64,000 nucleotides of DNA. Origin: Sphingobacterium multivorum. GTDB lineage: Bacteria; Bacteroidota; Bacteroidia; Sphingobacteriales; Sphingobacteriaceae. Of the stretch, positions 1 to 8,955 are shown piece after piece; within the stretch, counting starts at the first letter, position 1; every line of letters starts with the position of its first letter. The DNA lies in NCBI RefSeq assembly GCF_039511225.1, contig NZ_CP154261.1, positions 2,542,001-2,606,000 on the forward strand. The letters are read 5' to 3'. The translations under genes and the position numbers were made by a program. Below the pieces are notes generated by a model that did not search any database, was not told the DNA's origin, and was given only the letters and a program-made list of their open reading frames with translations.

Positions 1-285
1 AAGGATTGTTTGTTGGGAAATATGTAATTTCGGCCATTCGTTTAAAATGCTGTGGGAAATATTTTAATCGGACGTTATCTTAACTATTAACTTGTGATAT
101 TATCTTTTTTTGATAATGTTAGATATGTACGTGTTTAACGTTTTAAATCTAAATAATTTCAATTCAGCCTGTTGAAGCCGATTAATTCTTTAGGATTTTT
201 AGGTAATTAAGGTTTGTATTTTCTTAAATCTTTTAATGGTAGCTATCAGTGGAATAAAGAAAATTAGCTATATAAATGCCAACAT

Positions 286-807
286 ATGAAGAGAGTATTA
301 ACCTTATTGGCTGCCACGTGTATGGCAGTTTCTGCCTATGGACAGGCATATGAATTCCGTTATAACGGTGCTGCAGATGTTATCTTTTCCTATCCACCCC
401 GCGGATCAGGGGGGAGGGCATTTGTGCATGATATGAGTAATGTGTTCACGATCAATTATGAAGGTGATTTTACGAACGGTGTTAAAATAGGAAACTCATT
501 TTGGGTTGCCAATAACGGTACGCTGAATACGTTAAGTGACGCAGGCATAGGTACTTCGATAATAGAAAATAGTGAAGGCTGGAACAGGGTTAAAGCAAAT
601 AAGCATTTGCCAGAGGTGCCCTCGGCCAAACAGATCCAGGCTGACGGGCTCGATTTGGCTGAGATGAATTTACTATTGCTTAAAAAGGTGGAGGAAATGA
701 CTTTACAGCTTATTCAGATGAATAATGAAATGAAAAAACAATCGCAACAAATTGTCAAGCAAGACGGCGAAATTAAATCTTTAAAAGTTCTTTTAAGAGA
801 TTACTAA
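286..807 (+). CDS. Small secreted protein with C-terminal coiled coil
   Basis: 173 residues. The first 20 residues form a signal peptide (basic MKR, hydrophobic core, cleavage after AYGQ), so the protein is exported. The middle (about 25-110) is rich in Gly, Asn and aromatic residues, as in beta-structured surface proteins. Residues about 122-171 are a continuous heptad-like helix (repeated Leu/Met with Lys, Glu and Gln), predicted to be an oligomerising coiled coil. It lies 37 bp upstream of the split RHS genes on the same strand and is probably co-transcribed with them. I do not recognise a named family; a stalk or tail-like accessory protein for the RHS shell is an inference from position only. 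Confidence 0.75.
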   Translation: MKRVLTLLAATCMAVSAYGQAYEFRYNGAADVIFSYPPRGSGGRAFVHDMSNVFTINYEGDFTNGVKIGNSFWVANNGTLNTLSDAGIGTSIIENSEGWNRVKANKHLPEVPSAKQIQADGLDLAEMNLLLLKKVEEMTLQLIQMNNEMKKQSQQIVKQDGEIKSLKVLLRDY

Positions 808-844
808 CTATAAACCAACTCATTTATTACAATCAGAATTATAT

Positions 845-3800
845 ATGCATATGACTTTTTTTTACAGATGTGCTTTTTTTATGCTGCTTACTCAGCTGGT
901 GAGTTTATCCATGCGGGCACAAACTGATCCATATAAAGTAAAACCTCAAATCGCTACACCCAATGTGGCCGCTTTTATGCGCTACGGTGAGTATAATGCT
1001 AATGTCAATACAGGAACTCCAGATATAAAGGTACCCTTATTTACTCTTCAGGCAGGATCGCTTTCCTACGGAATGGATATCGATTACAATGCTTCCGGAA
1101 TTAAAGTCGCACAGACAGCTTCTTCGGTCGGCCTCGGCTGGTCGCTCAATTACGGTGGAATGATAAGTCGGACTGTGAAGGGGTTACCTGACGAATATGC
1201 AACTTCGGGCTACATTGATCTAGATAAAAGCTATGAGGAAAAATATTCTTACAATACAAATGAGCAAAAATATAAATATGCGGACTTGATTAATGACGGT
1301 GAACCCGATATTTTTAATTTTAGATTGCCAACTGGACAAGGCGGAAAATTTATTTATGACCAGAGCCGTAAGAAATTTATAAATGATTTTGACCCGGGGA
1401 TTAAGATCGAATGGATTAATAAATCCGCTTATAGTTCAAGTTCTTTTGTGCTCACACTGACAAATGGTAACCGCTATTTTTTTGAACAACGGCAGATGTT
1501 TTTTGACGATGTAAATATCATGATTCCCGCTGTTTTGAGAAATTATATTCAAACTTGGTTTCTGTCCAAAATTGAAAGTATAAAAGGGGAAGTGATAGCA
1601 TATCAATATGAAATGACCAGTGCGGCAGCAACCCTGCCTTCAGGAACGTCCGTACAGCCTGAATGGTTAATTCAGAAATCTTATCAACGGAAATATCTAT
1701 ATAGCATTGACGGTAGGGACGCGCAATTACCAAGAACTGTTACAGACGAAACGATATCTTATTATGCCAATGTGGAGCCTCGAATTAAACAGATTACGAC
1801 AGCTTCCGGTAAAGTTGTATTCAATTATAACGTTGCAAGATATGACTTTCCGGGTCATCAACTCAATGGCATTGATGTTTATGATAATCAACAGATTATT
1901 AATAAAGTCATATTTTCTTATGATTATTTTACAGCGATTAACGCTAAACTTCAATATGACTATAGGTTAAAGCTTAATAGCTTGGCAATTGGTTTGACGG
2001 GTGAGCAGAATTATAACTTTAATTACGATTTATCCGTAGCGTTGCCACCAACCAATTCCACCCAACAGGATTATTGGGGGTTTTATAATGGGCGTGTAAC
2101 TGATTATTTGCCCAAGGTGAAACCAATCTATTTGCCAGATGTCAATACAAACGATTTTGTCGGCAATTCAGATCGAAGTGTTAACCCCGATCTAATACAA
2201 GCGGGTATACTAAAGGAGATTGTCTACCCAAGTAGAGGAAAAACGCAGTTTACGTATGAGCCAAATTTTTATTTGGGCATTAGCAGCGAGTTAGTAAATG
2301 CAACATTTGCTAATTCACAAGTTTATGGAAAGGGAAAGAAAATTCCTGCTCGGGATACCATAGATTTTACGGTGAGTAATGATGTACTTCCAGGTACAGG
2401 TTATTTGAATATTTATTTCTCGCCTTTAAAACCTCCAAGCCCATATTATTCTCCCGCTGATATGCAGGAGGTTAAGCTAATTAATCTAACGACCAACACC
2501 ACTGAGGCGATACAAAATAGAGTTGGCAGTTATTTGAATGCGGAGTCCTATAATATCCAGCTATATAATTTAAAGAAGGGGACAAGATACAGGTTGATAA
2601 CTACTGTGATAGATGAGGTTGCTGTTCCAGCATCTTATGCTACCGCTACTGTGCTTGGAAACTATTATTCACCGATTCAGAAAAAAATTCTTTCAGATGG
2701 TTTAAGGATACAAAATATTAAAAATTACGATCATAATGGACAACTGATTAATCGAGATGAGTTTGCATACGGGGAAGGTAAAGTGTTGCGGGAACTTCCC
2801 GAAACTGAAGATAACCATTATTTTCAGAAATATATGATTGATTACAAGTGTTCCGATTTATTGGAATGTCAATGCTTTTATGAACGTAATTATCTCATTT
2901 ATACTGGGAGACCTAATATCCTTGGTCCCGATATTACGGGAAAGAATCTCTATTATCAATATGTTGAAAAAATTCAATACAATGCGAATGGAGAACCTCA
3001 GGGGAAAGTAGGTTATTCAAGAAATGCTAACTTAAGCAACCCTTTTCAGTATCATTTCCCAAATGCACCATATGAAAAAGAATTTATTAATAATATTTCT
3101 TTTATAGGAAGTTCTCCATCTGAAACCTATTATAGATGGGAAAAAGAAAAAAGTGAATTTATTAAGCAAAGGCAAATTCTAAGGGAATACGATATTCGAA
3201 GCAACAAAATTCCAGTGATAAAGTTTTATAGAACAAAGATTTATACTAATCCAACATGTGCGTTCGCGAGAATTTCTTATGATTCTGATCTGTTTGGTTC
3301 GACTAGTTTTAATCAATATTTCCCAACCTATAAACTGTTGAAGGAGCAGTCAATTGACTATGACGCATCGGGAACCAATGTTATGAGTAACAATACCACG
3401 GAATATACTTACGATACGGAGTATGCTAGTACGATTGCTAAAACCTCGTATCAGAGCAATGATAAAATCAAAAAAGAATATTTCATATACCCCTATAATT
3501 ATCTTCCAAACAATAATTTTCTTTCAAAACTCGTAGAAAAAAATTTGATTGAGAATCCAATTGAAGTTGTTTCAACTGTTGAGAATGGAGCAGTTAAACA
3601 AATTGTAGAAGGAAAATACTCTACTTATGATAATTTTTGCAGATTAAGTGCGGTCAGTAGCCTAGCAGGATTGAATCCGGCTATCAATACCAGTGATTAT
3701 AAGTTTAGCAATCGTTTGAAAGGAGTTGTGCCTCCTGATGGTACAGTGACAGCTTTTCAACCAGACGATCGTTACGAAAAGAAAATTGAGTGTTTGAGCT

Positions 3801-4213
3801 ATGATTCTTTTAATAATCTACGTGAGCTCTTGGAAAATGATAATTTAAGAACGGTGTATCTATGGGGCTACAATGGTCAATACCCAATTGCCGAAATCAG
3901 GAATGCAACTTACGCAGAAGTTGCACTTGTACTCACTCAAGCAGCGATCGATAACCTGAACAGCAGTCAGACCGAGGCCAGTATGGAGACCCTGATCAAG
4001 AATGCATCGGATAAGCTCCGTAATGATTCAAGATTAGCTAAGGCGATGGTGACGACTTATACCTATAAGCCACTGGTTGGCATGACGAGTAAGACGGATG
4101 CCCGTGGGATTACCGAGTATTATAAATACGACGGCATGCAGCGTCTGCAAGCGATCCTGGACCACCTCAACAATGTAAACAGATCCTTTGATTACCATTA
4201 TCGTTCCAATTAA
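845..4213 (+). CDS. RHS-family secreted protein, N-terminal half
   Basis: 1122 residues. A hydrophobic signal peptide runs to about residue 25 (ends RAQ). The opening segment, with the pattern NVNTGTPDIKVPLFTL and SVGLGWSLNYGG, is the usual N-terminus of large Bacteroidota RHS/YD-repeat proteins. The C-terminus (about 1000-1120) carries YD-type repeats such as YDGMQRLQAI. The stop lies 12 bp before the next RHS gene, so the RHS shell appears to be made as two exported polypeptides in one operon. By eye the DNA is AT-rich up to about 3890 and clearly more GC-rich after that, a boundary that continues into the next gene. An alternative ATG lies two codons downstream of the chosen start. Confidence 0.85.
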   Translation: MHMTFFYRCAFFMLLTQLVSLSMRAQTDPYKVKPQIATPNVAAFMRYGEYNANVNTGTPDIKVPLFTLQAGSLSYGMDIDYNASGIKVAQTASSVGLGWSLNYGGMISRTVKGLPDEYATSGYIDLDKSYEEKYSYNTNEQKYKYADLINDGEPDIFNFRLPTGQGGKFIYDQSRKKFINDFDPGIKIEWINKSAYSSSSFVLTLTNGNRYFFEQRQMFFDDVNIMIPAVLRNYIQTWFLSKIESIKGEVIAYQYEMTSAAATLPSGTSVQPEWLIQKSYQRKYLYSIDGRDAQLPRTVTDETISYYANVEPRIKQITTASGKVVFNYNVARYDFPGHQLNGIDVYDNQQIINKVIFSYDYFTAINAKLQYDYRLKLNSLAIGLTGEQNYNFNYDLSVALPPTNSTQQDYWGFYNGRVTDYLPKVKPIYLPDVNTNDFVGNSDRSVNPDLIQAGILKEIVYPSRGKTQFTYEPNFYLGISSELVNATFANSQVYGKGKKIPARDTIDFTVSNDVLPGTGYLNIYFSPLKPPSPYYSPADMQEVKLINLTTNTTEAIQNRVGSYLNAESYNIQLYNLKKGTRYRLITTVIDEVAVPASYATATVLGNYYSPIQKKILSDGLRIQNIKNYDHNGQLINRDEFAYGEGKVLRELPETEDNHYFQKYMIDYKCSDLLECQCFYERNYLIYTGRPNILGPDITGKNLYYQYVEKIQYNANGEPQGKVGYSRNANLSNPFQYHFPNAPYEKEFINNISFIGSSPSETYYRWEKEKSEFIKQRQILREYDIRSNKIPVIKFYRTKIYTNPTCAFARISYDSDLFGSTSFNQYFPTYKLLKEQSIDYDASGTNVMSNNTTEYTYDTEYASTIAKTSYQSNDKIKKEYFIYPYNYLPNNNFLSKLVEKNLIENPIEVVSTVENGAVKQIVEGKYSTYDNFCRLSAVSSLAGLNPAINTSDYKFSNRLKGVVPPDGTVTAFQPDDRYEKKIECLSYDSFNNLRELLENDNLRTVYLWGYNGQYPIAEIRNATYAEVALVLTQAAIDNLNSSQTEASMETLIKNASDKLRNDSRLAKAMVTTYTYKPLVGMTSKTDARGITEYYKYDGMQRLQAILDHLNNVNRSFDYHYRSN

Positions 4214-4225
4214 GCCTATCCAATC

Positions 4226-7200
4226 ATGAAAAATAACTTTTTAATACTACTATCATTACTCGGAGCAGGGGCGCTACAAGGGCAGACGCTCGTGGACAAC
4301 CTTACCCTGAGTTCCTATAGCAACCAGACGAATATTCAGGCCCTCAAGAGCATCACACTCCAGAATGGCTTTTATATCCCTGCCCCGGCGGCAGGGAAGA
4401 CCATTACGATCAGCATCGCAGGGTTTCAGAATATTGTGAGCACTCCGACAGCAGGTCAAAATTATATATTGACCAAAACTTTCCGCAGTCCCGGCGTAAC
4501 ACTATCTACCCTGAATGCCCAACGGACGATCGGTGATGAGAATCAGAGCATCCAGTACTTTGACGGACTCGGCAGGCCGAGCCAGAGTGTCCAGCTAATG
4601 GCCAGTCCAACCTATAAAGACATTGTACAGCATATCGAGTATGATGGATTTGGAAGGGAGAGCGTCAAATATCTTCCCCACGTGAAGAATGTATCAGGAG
4701 ACGGCAGCTTCAAGCCCACGGCCAAAACAGACCAGCAAGCGTATTATGCCACATCCAATACCTGGGATGCTGCTGTGACAAAGACCGCGAGTCCCTATGC
4801 AGTTACTGTTTTTGAGAACAGCCCGCTGAACCGTGTGCAGCAGCAGGGTGCCCCGGGTCTGCCCTGGCAACCTGGAATCAACCGCGATAACGTAACGGCG
4901 GGCACCAACGCGGGCCGTACGGTGGTGACCGATTATGGTACCAACGGTACCAACGATGTGCGGTTGTGGACCATCAACAGTACGGATAATGGTGCCACAG
5001 CAGGGTATTATACTGCCGGGAAACTCTATAAGACGGTGATCAAGGATGAGAACTGGGTGTCGGCAAACGGCAAGGGCGGTACCGTGGAGGAATATAAGGA
5101 TTTCGAGGGGCGTGTTGTACTCAAGCGGGTGTGGGAAACGGACAGCAAGAAACTGGAAACGCAGTATGTGTACGACGACTTTGGAGACCTGCGGTATGTG
5201 ATCCCACCGGGATTCCCTTCCACGACTACTACATTGACAGAGGCCACCAGCGGTGATTTCCATGAGCTGGTATATGCCTACCGGTATGATGGAAAGCGGA
5301 GACTGATCGAGAAGAAGATTCCCGGAAGGGGCTGGGATCACCTTGTTTATAACAAAAATGACCAGCTGCTGCAGGAACAGGATGCCGAGCTGCGGCAGAC
5401 CAATAAATGGCGAGTGACCAAATATGATGCTTTTGGACGTGTGGTGGTGACGGGTATCCATCAGGGCAGCAATCCGAGGCAGGTGGAGCAGGATTACATC
5501 AACAACGAAACCGCGCTCTGGGAGACGCGCTTAGCCGGCCAGGCCAGCTACAGCAATGTGTCTTATCCCCGTGAGAACTTTACGGCGCGTACGGTGAACT
5601 ATTACGATGACTACAGCTTTGAAAATGCGGGGCAGCTTCCATCAAAGAATATCACGGTGAGTACAAAGACCAAATCGCTGCTGACGGGTGTGCTTGTTTA
5701 TAAAGAAGACGGTACGGCACCCCTACTGACAGTGAATTATTACGATGATTATGGACGTGTGATCCAGTCTGCCTCCAAGAACCACCTTGGCGGAACGGAC
5801 TATGTGACCAATGAATACAATTTTCCAGGTCAGGTAGTCAAGAGCACCAGAGTTCATACGCCTTCCACCGGAGCGGTGGTGACTATTATCACGACCAATG
5901 AATATGACCATGTGGGCAGGCTGGTACAGACCAAGAAGAAAGTCAACGGGCAGGATGAGGTGATCCAGAGCAGGCTCGCCTACAACGAGATCGGTCAGCT
6001 GAAGACCAAGTCGCTGCACAGCGAGAACGGTGGCAGCAACTTTATGACCAATATCGGCTATGCCTACAATGAACGGGGCTGGCAGACCAAAGCAAGCTCG
6101 GCGCAGTTCACCTCGCAGCTGAACTATAATGTCAATGGTACCACGGTGCTTGCTAATGCCCAGTACAATGGCAATATCGCGCAGCAGCTGTGGGGTTACG
6201 CCGCTACGACGAACAGCACATTTACCTACGCTTACGATGCGCTGAACCGGTTGAAGAGCGGAGTAAGTACAGGTACGGTGATGAGTGAGGCACTGACCTA
6301 CGATGATATGGGCAATATCAGAACCCTTATCCGTGATAATGGTACGGCGATTTCCTACAACTATAACAATACCAATAAGAGTAACAGGCTGGCCAGTCTT
6401 TCGGGAGGTCTGACGGGGACATTTAGCTATGACCTGAACGGAAATGCGACCAAGGACCGTACAGGAATGGCCCTAAGCTACAATTACCTGAACCTGCCCA
6501 AAACAGTGAGCGGTACAGGTAAGAGCATTGTCTATACCTACGATGCAGCTGGCGCTAAGCTGAACCGTAAATCTACTGTTGGCGGTATCACTACCGAGCA
6601 GGATTATATCGGCGGGATTGAATACAGCAAAGCTAGTGGAGCAAATCCATTGATCGAACGTATTGCAACAGAAGATGGCTTCCTGTTGAATAGTTCAGGA
6701 AATTATAGTTACTATTACAATCTGACAGATCATCTGGGCAATGTGCGTGTTGTACTGAAGAAGGATGGTACAGCCACAGCCCCTGTTGCCACTGTAATGC
6801 AGAAGCAGGATTACTATCCATTTGGAAAGACAAAATCTATTGTAACAAGTATCAATAATAAGTATCTTTATAATGGCAAGGAAATGCAGACTGACCTTAA
6901 TGGTGGTGCGCATACCTTGGGAAGTTCTTATGTACTGGAAGGACAGCTGGATTACGGGGCGAGATTCTATGACGCTGAGATAGGGCGATGGAATGTGGTG
7001 GATCCGTTGGCGGAGGAATATGATAATCATTCGCCTTACAATTATGTTGGTGATAATCCGATTAAAAGAATTGATCCAAATGGTGAAGATTGGTGGGACA
7101 TCATAAAGGGAGCAGCAGTTGCCGTTGCTGATAACATGACGCAAGGAGCACTTGATAATCGAAAAAGAACTTCATATAATAGTGCTTCCGATTATAATAC

Positions 7201-7717
7201 AGGACAAGATGCAGGGGATATTATAAGCGCTGGAATTGGTGCTTTAATGACAATTGATGGAGCAAAGAATGTTGCTGTTGGCACAGTTGTCACTGTTGGA
7301 TCTGGGGGAACAGCAAGTTTAGTAAGTGTACCAGCGGCAGCGGCAGGTTCTGCGGAAGTCGTTCTTGGAGTAAATACGCTGAGAAATTCGATGACGAATT
7401 TTGCTTCAAAGAAAGGCAGAGTTAGCGAACAAAAAAACGACTCAAGAACCGAGGAAAAGGTTGGTAGTGTAAATAAAACACCAAAAGGTAAAGGTTCGGT
7501 GGACCCAAGTCAGCGAGATCCAAAAAGAGCATTTACAAGAAAACAAACTGCTGAACAGTTAAAAAAACAAAATGGAAAATGTGCTGGATGTGGAGTAGAG
7601 AAAACCATTGATGAGGTAGATGGTCATCACAATACAAGACATGCAGATGGAGGAAAGACGGATGAAAGCAACATCTCATCAGTTTGTAAGTCCTGTCATA
7701 TAAAGATACACAGATGA
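4226..7717 (+). CDS. RHS core protein with C-terminal HNH nuclease toxin
   Basis: 1163 residues. A signal peptide (to about 20, ends LQGQ) is followed by a DUF6443-type region (IQYFDGLGRPSQSVQL), many YD repeats (about 300-850) and the RHS-associated core ending near residue 955 (YGARFYDAEIGRW, then PIKRIDPNGEDWW). The variable tip follows: a Gly/Ala-rich hydrophobic stretch (about 960-1050), then a terminal HNH domain (about 1105-1163) with a CAGC zinc pair, DGHH, an Asn and CKSCHIKIHR. In RHS toxins the core forms a cage and the tip is the toxin, so this is a predicted DNase effector. The tip is more AT-rich than the core. The stop overlaps the next start by 4 bp (ATGA), as expected for toxin and immunity gene. 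Confidence 0.88.
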   Translation: MKNNFLILLSLLGAGALQGQTLVDNLTLSSYSNQTNIQALKSITLQNGFYIPAPAAGKTITISIAGFQNIVSTPTAGQNYILTKTFRSPGVTLSTLNAQRTIGDENQSIQYFDGLGRPSQSVQLMASPTYKDIVQHIEYDGFGRESVKYLPHVKNVSGDGSFKPTAKTDQQAYYATSNTWDAAVTKTASPYAVTVFENSPLNRVQQQGAPGLPWQPGINRDNVTAGTNAGRTVVTDYGTNGTNDVRLWTINSTDNGATAGYYTAGKLYKTVIKDENWVSANGKGGTVEEYKDFEGRVVLKRVWETDSKKLETQYVYDDFGDLRYVIPPGFPSTTTTLTEATSGDFHELVYAYRYDGKRRLIEKKIPGRGWDHLVYNKNDQLLQEQDAELRQTNKWRVTKYDAFGRVVVTGIHQGSNPRQVEQDYINNETALWETRLAGQASYSNVSYPRENFTARTVNYYDDYSFENAGQLPSKNITVSTKTKSLLTGVLVYKEDGTAPLLTVNYYDDYGRVIQSASKNHLGGTDYVTNEYNFPGQVVKSTRVHTPSTGAVVTIITTNEYDHVGRLVQTKKKVNGQDEVIQSRLAYNEIGQLKTKSLHSENGGSNFMTNIGYAYNERGWQTKASSAQFTSQLNYNVNGTTVLANAQYNGNIAQQLWGYAATTNSTFTYAYDALNRLKSGVSTGTVMSEALTYDDMGNIRTLIRDNGTAISYNYNNTNKSNRLASLSGGLTGTFSYDLNGNATKDRTGMALSYNYLNLPKTVSGTGKSIVYTYDAAGAKLNRKSTVGGITTEQDYIGGIEYSKASGANPLIERIATEDGFLLNSSGNYSYYYNLTDHLGNVRVVLKKDGTATAPVATVMQKQDYYPFGKTKSIVTSINNKYLYNGKEMQTDLNGGAHTLGSSYVLEGQLDYGARFYDAEIGRWNVVDPLAEEYDNHSPYNYVGDNPIKRIDPNGEDWWDIIKGAAVAVADNMTQGALDNRKRTSYNSASDYNTGQDAGDIISAGIGALMTIDGAKNVAVGTVVTVGSGGTASLVSVPAAAAGSAEVVLGVNTLRNSMTNFASKKGRVSEQKNDSRTEEKVGSVNKTPKGKGSVDPSQRDPKRAFTRKQTAEQLKKQNGKCAGCGVEKTIDEVDGHHNTRHADGGKTDESNISSVCKSCHIKIHR

Positions 7718-8442
7718 AAAAGCTAAGGAAAGAATTTTTAGAGACAATTGAGTTTAATATACGAAAATTTGGGTTTCATGTAACCATGGTAAATAGTGGT
7801 GTTGAACCACGATATGGATACAGTATTGGTTTGACAAGTTTATTTAACCTTGAATTGGTTTTTGCAGGTGGGTCTTACTTTTTTAAAGATGATTTAGATC
7901 GGATATTTGAAGCATTCTTTAATCATTTCAAAAAAGGAGGTAAGATTGATGAGCCTTTGGAAATAAGTGGTTTAGGTTTATTTACATTGATTCCAGTACA
8001 TGCATCGTGGAATAAATTAATGATGTTAGGAATTTATGATTATTACAATATTGAGGTAGTAAATACATTTCAAATAATTCCTGACACAAATCACTATACA
8101 ATGGATATTCCGAATATGGAAGTCAAATTTGACGGAAATCTAGAACCTGTTTGGAAGTGGCTGAATTATGAATGGGATTATTTTGCTCCCGCAAATTCTG
8201 TTGTCACTACTAATATGAAAGCTTTATTTGGAGAAACGATTACTGAAATTATGCGTTGGGAAAATACAGAATGGGAAATGTTTGCTGGTCCCGGACCAGA
8301 TGTAGAAGAGGATGATATGCGAGTCGTATCTCTTGCGACTATTTTAGGGATTGATAATACTGTATTACCTTCTCTACATCTTCCTCTAGGAAAGGGATTA
8401 TGGAGAACAGAAAAAGATGAAGATTGGAATTCTTGGGGCTAA
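7714..8442 (+). CDS. DUF4262-type predicted immunity protein
   Basis: 242 residues, no signal peptide, so cytoplasmic. The N-terminal 60 residues (FNIRKFGFHVTMV, then YGYSIGLTSLFNLELVFAGG) match the DUF4262 pattern, a family often found next to polymorphic toxins. The start ATG overlaps the TGA of the RHS-HNH toxin gene, giving translational coupling and fitting the role of protecting the producer and its kin from the nuclease tip. The C-terminal third is acidic (DVEEDDMR, DEDWNSWG), as is common in proteins that shield a nucleic-acid-binding surface. The cognate pairing is inferred from position. Confidence 0.75.
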   Translation: MKKLRKEFLETIEFNIRKFGFHVTMVNSGVEPRYGYSIGLTSLFNLELVFAGGSYFFKDDLDRIFEAFFNHFKKGGKIDEPLEISGLGLFTLIPVHASWNKLMMLGIYDYYNIEVVNTFQIIPDTNHYTMDIPNMEVKFDGNLEPVWKWLNYEWDYFAPANSVVTTNMKALFGETITEIMRWENTEWEMFAGPGPDVEEDDMRVVSLATILGIDNTVLPSLHLPLGKGLWRTEKDEDWNSWG

Positions 8443-8578
8443 TTTGTATATAGTACGCCGCACAGGGACAAAATTTAATTTATCTTGCAATATTATGTTG
8501 TTGAAGTTTTTTAGCATAAAACAAAACGTTTGTAAAATTTTTATAACCTGAATGATGATTTTTTAAATTAAATGAATT

Positions 8579-8734
8579 ATGTTAAATTATATCGCAGCAA
8601 TTTGCTTAGTTTTCTTAGGTTTAATGCTTAAATATTCCTCTCAGGACGGTTATAGCCCATTAAAAAAATATTGGTTTTTATTTGTAATTGCGGGTGGGGC
8701 ATCATTAATATATAAGTTATTTCAATTATTATAA
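8579..8734 (+). CDS. Small two-helix membrane protein
   Basis: A 51-codon reading frame from ATG to TAA. The product has two hydrophobic segments (about residues 4-17 and 31-50) joined by a short polar loop (KYSSQDGYSPLKKY), a typical small hairpin membrane protein. It lies 136 bp downstream of the RHS immunity gene and before a strong terminator, so it may be the last gene of that operon. I recognise no family. It could be a second immunity-associated protein or chance; the reading frame has normal AT-rich local codon use. Confidence 0.4.
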   Translation: MLNYIAAICLVFLGLMLKYSSQDGYSPLKKYWFLFVIAGGASLIYKLFQLL

Positions 8735-8787
8735 TGATGAATAGATAATTTATTGCTCTTAATTGTTAATGACCTAGTAATTCACGA

Positions 8788-8826
8788 ATGGGTTGTGTCA
8801 GCTATTTTGATACAGCCCATTTTTTT
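8788..8826 (+). terminator. Rho-independent terminator after the RHS locus
   Basis: A 12-bp stem (8788-8799 with 8809-8820, two G-T wobbles) with a 9-nt loop, followed by six T. It closes the RHS/immunity transcript. Confidence 0.8.
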
Positions 8827-8841
8827 GTAAGAAATGTTTCC

Positions 8842-8902
8842 GCTTCAACACAACACTTTTCGGTATCTCCCGCATACCGCTTACATACACCTTGTTTTCC
8901 TC
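8842..8902 (+). repeat. Leader repeat, upstream copy
   Basis: About 60 bp that align, by eye at roughly 75 percent, with 10972-11032 on the other side of the spike gene. Shared words include CGCTTCA, ACTTTTCG, CCGCTTACA and GTTT-CC. It lies between the upstream terminator and the spike ATG and so forms part of that gene's untranslated leader. Confidence 0.55.
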
Positions 8903-8955
8903 CGATAGCCCAACTTGCAGCCATACTTTTGTCATACACATAAAAACAAAAGAAT

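Noticed and set aside
4694..5461. A 255-codon frame antisense to the RHS gene
   Set aside because: Shadow of the repeat-rich sense frame; no domain.
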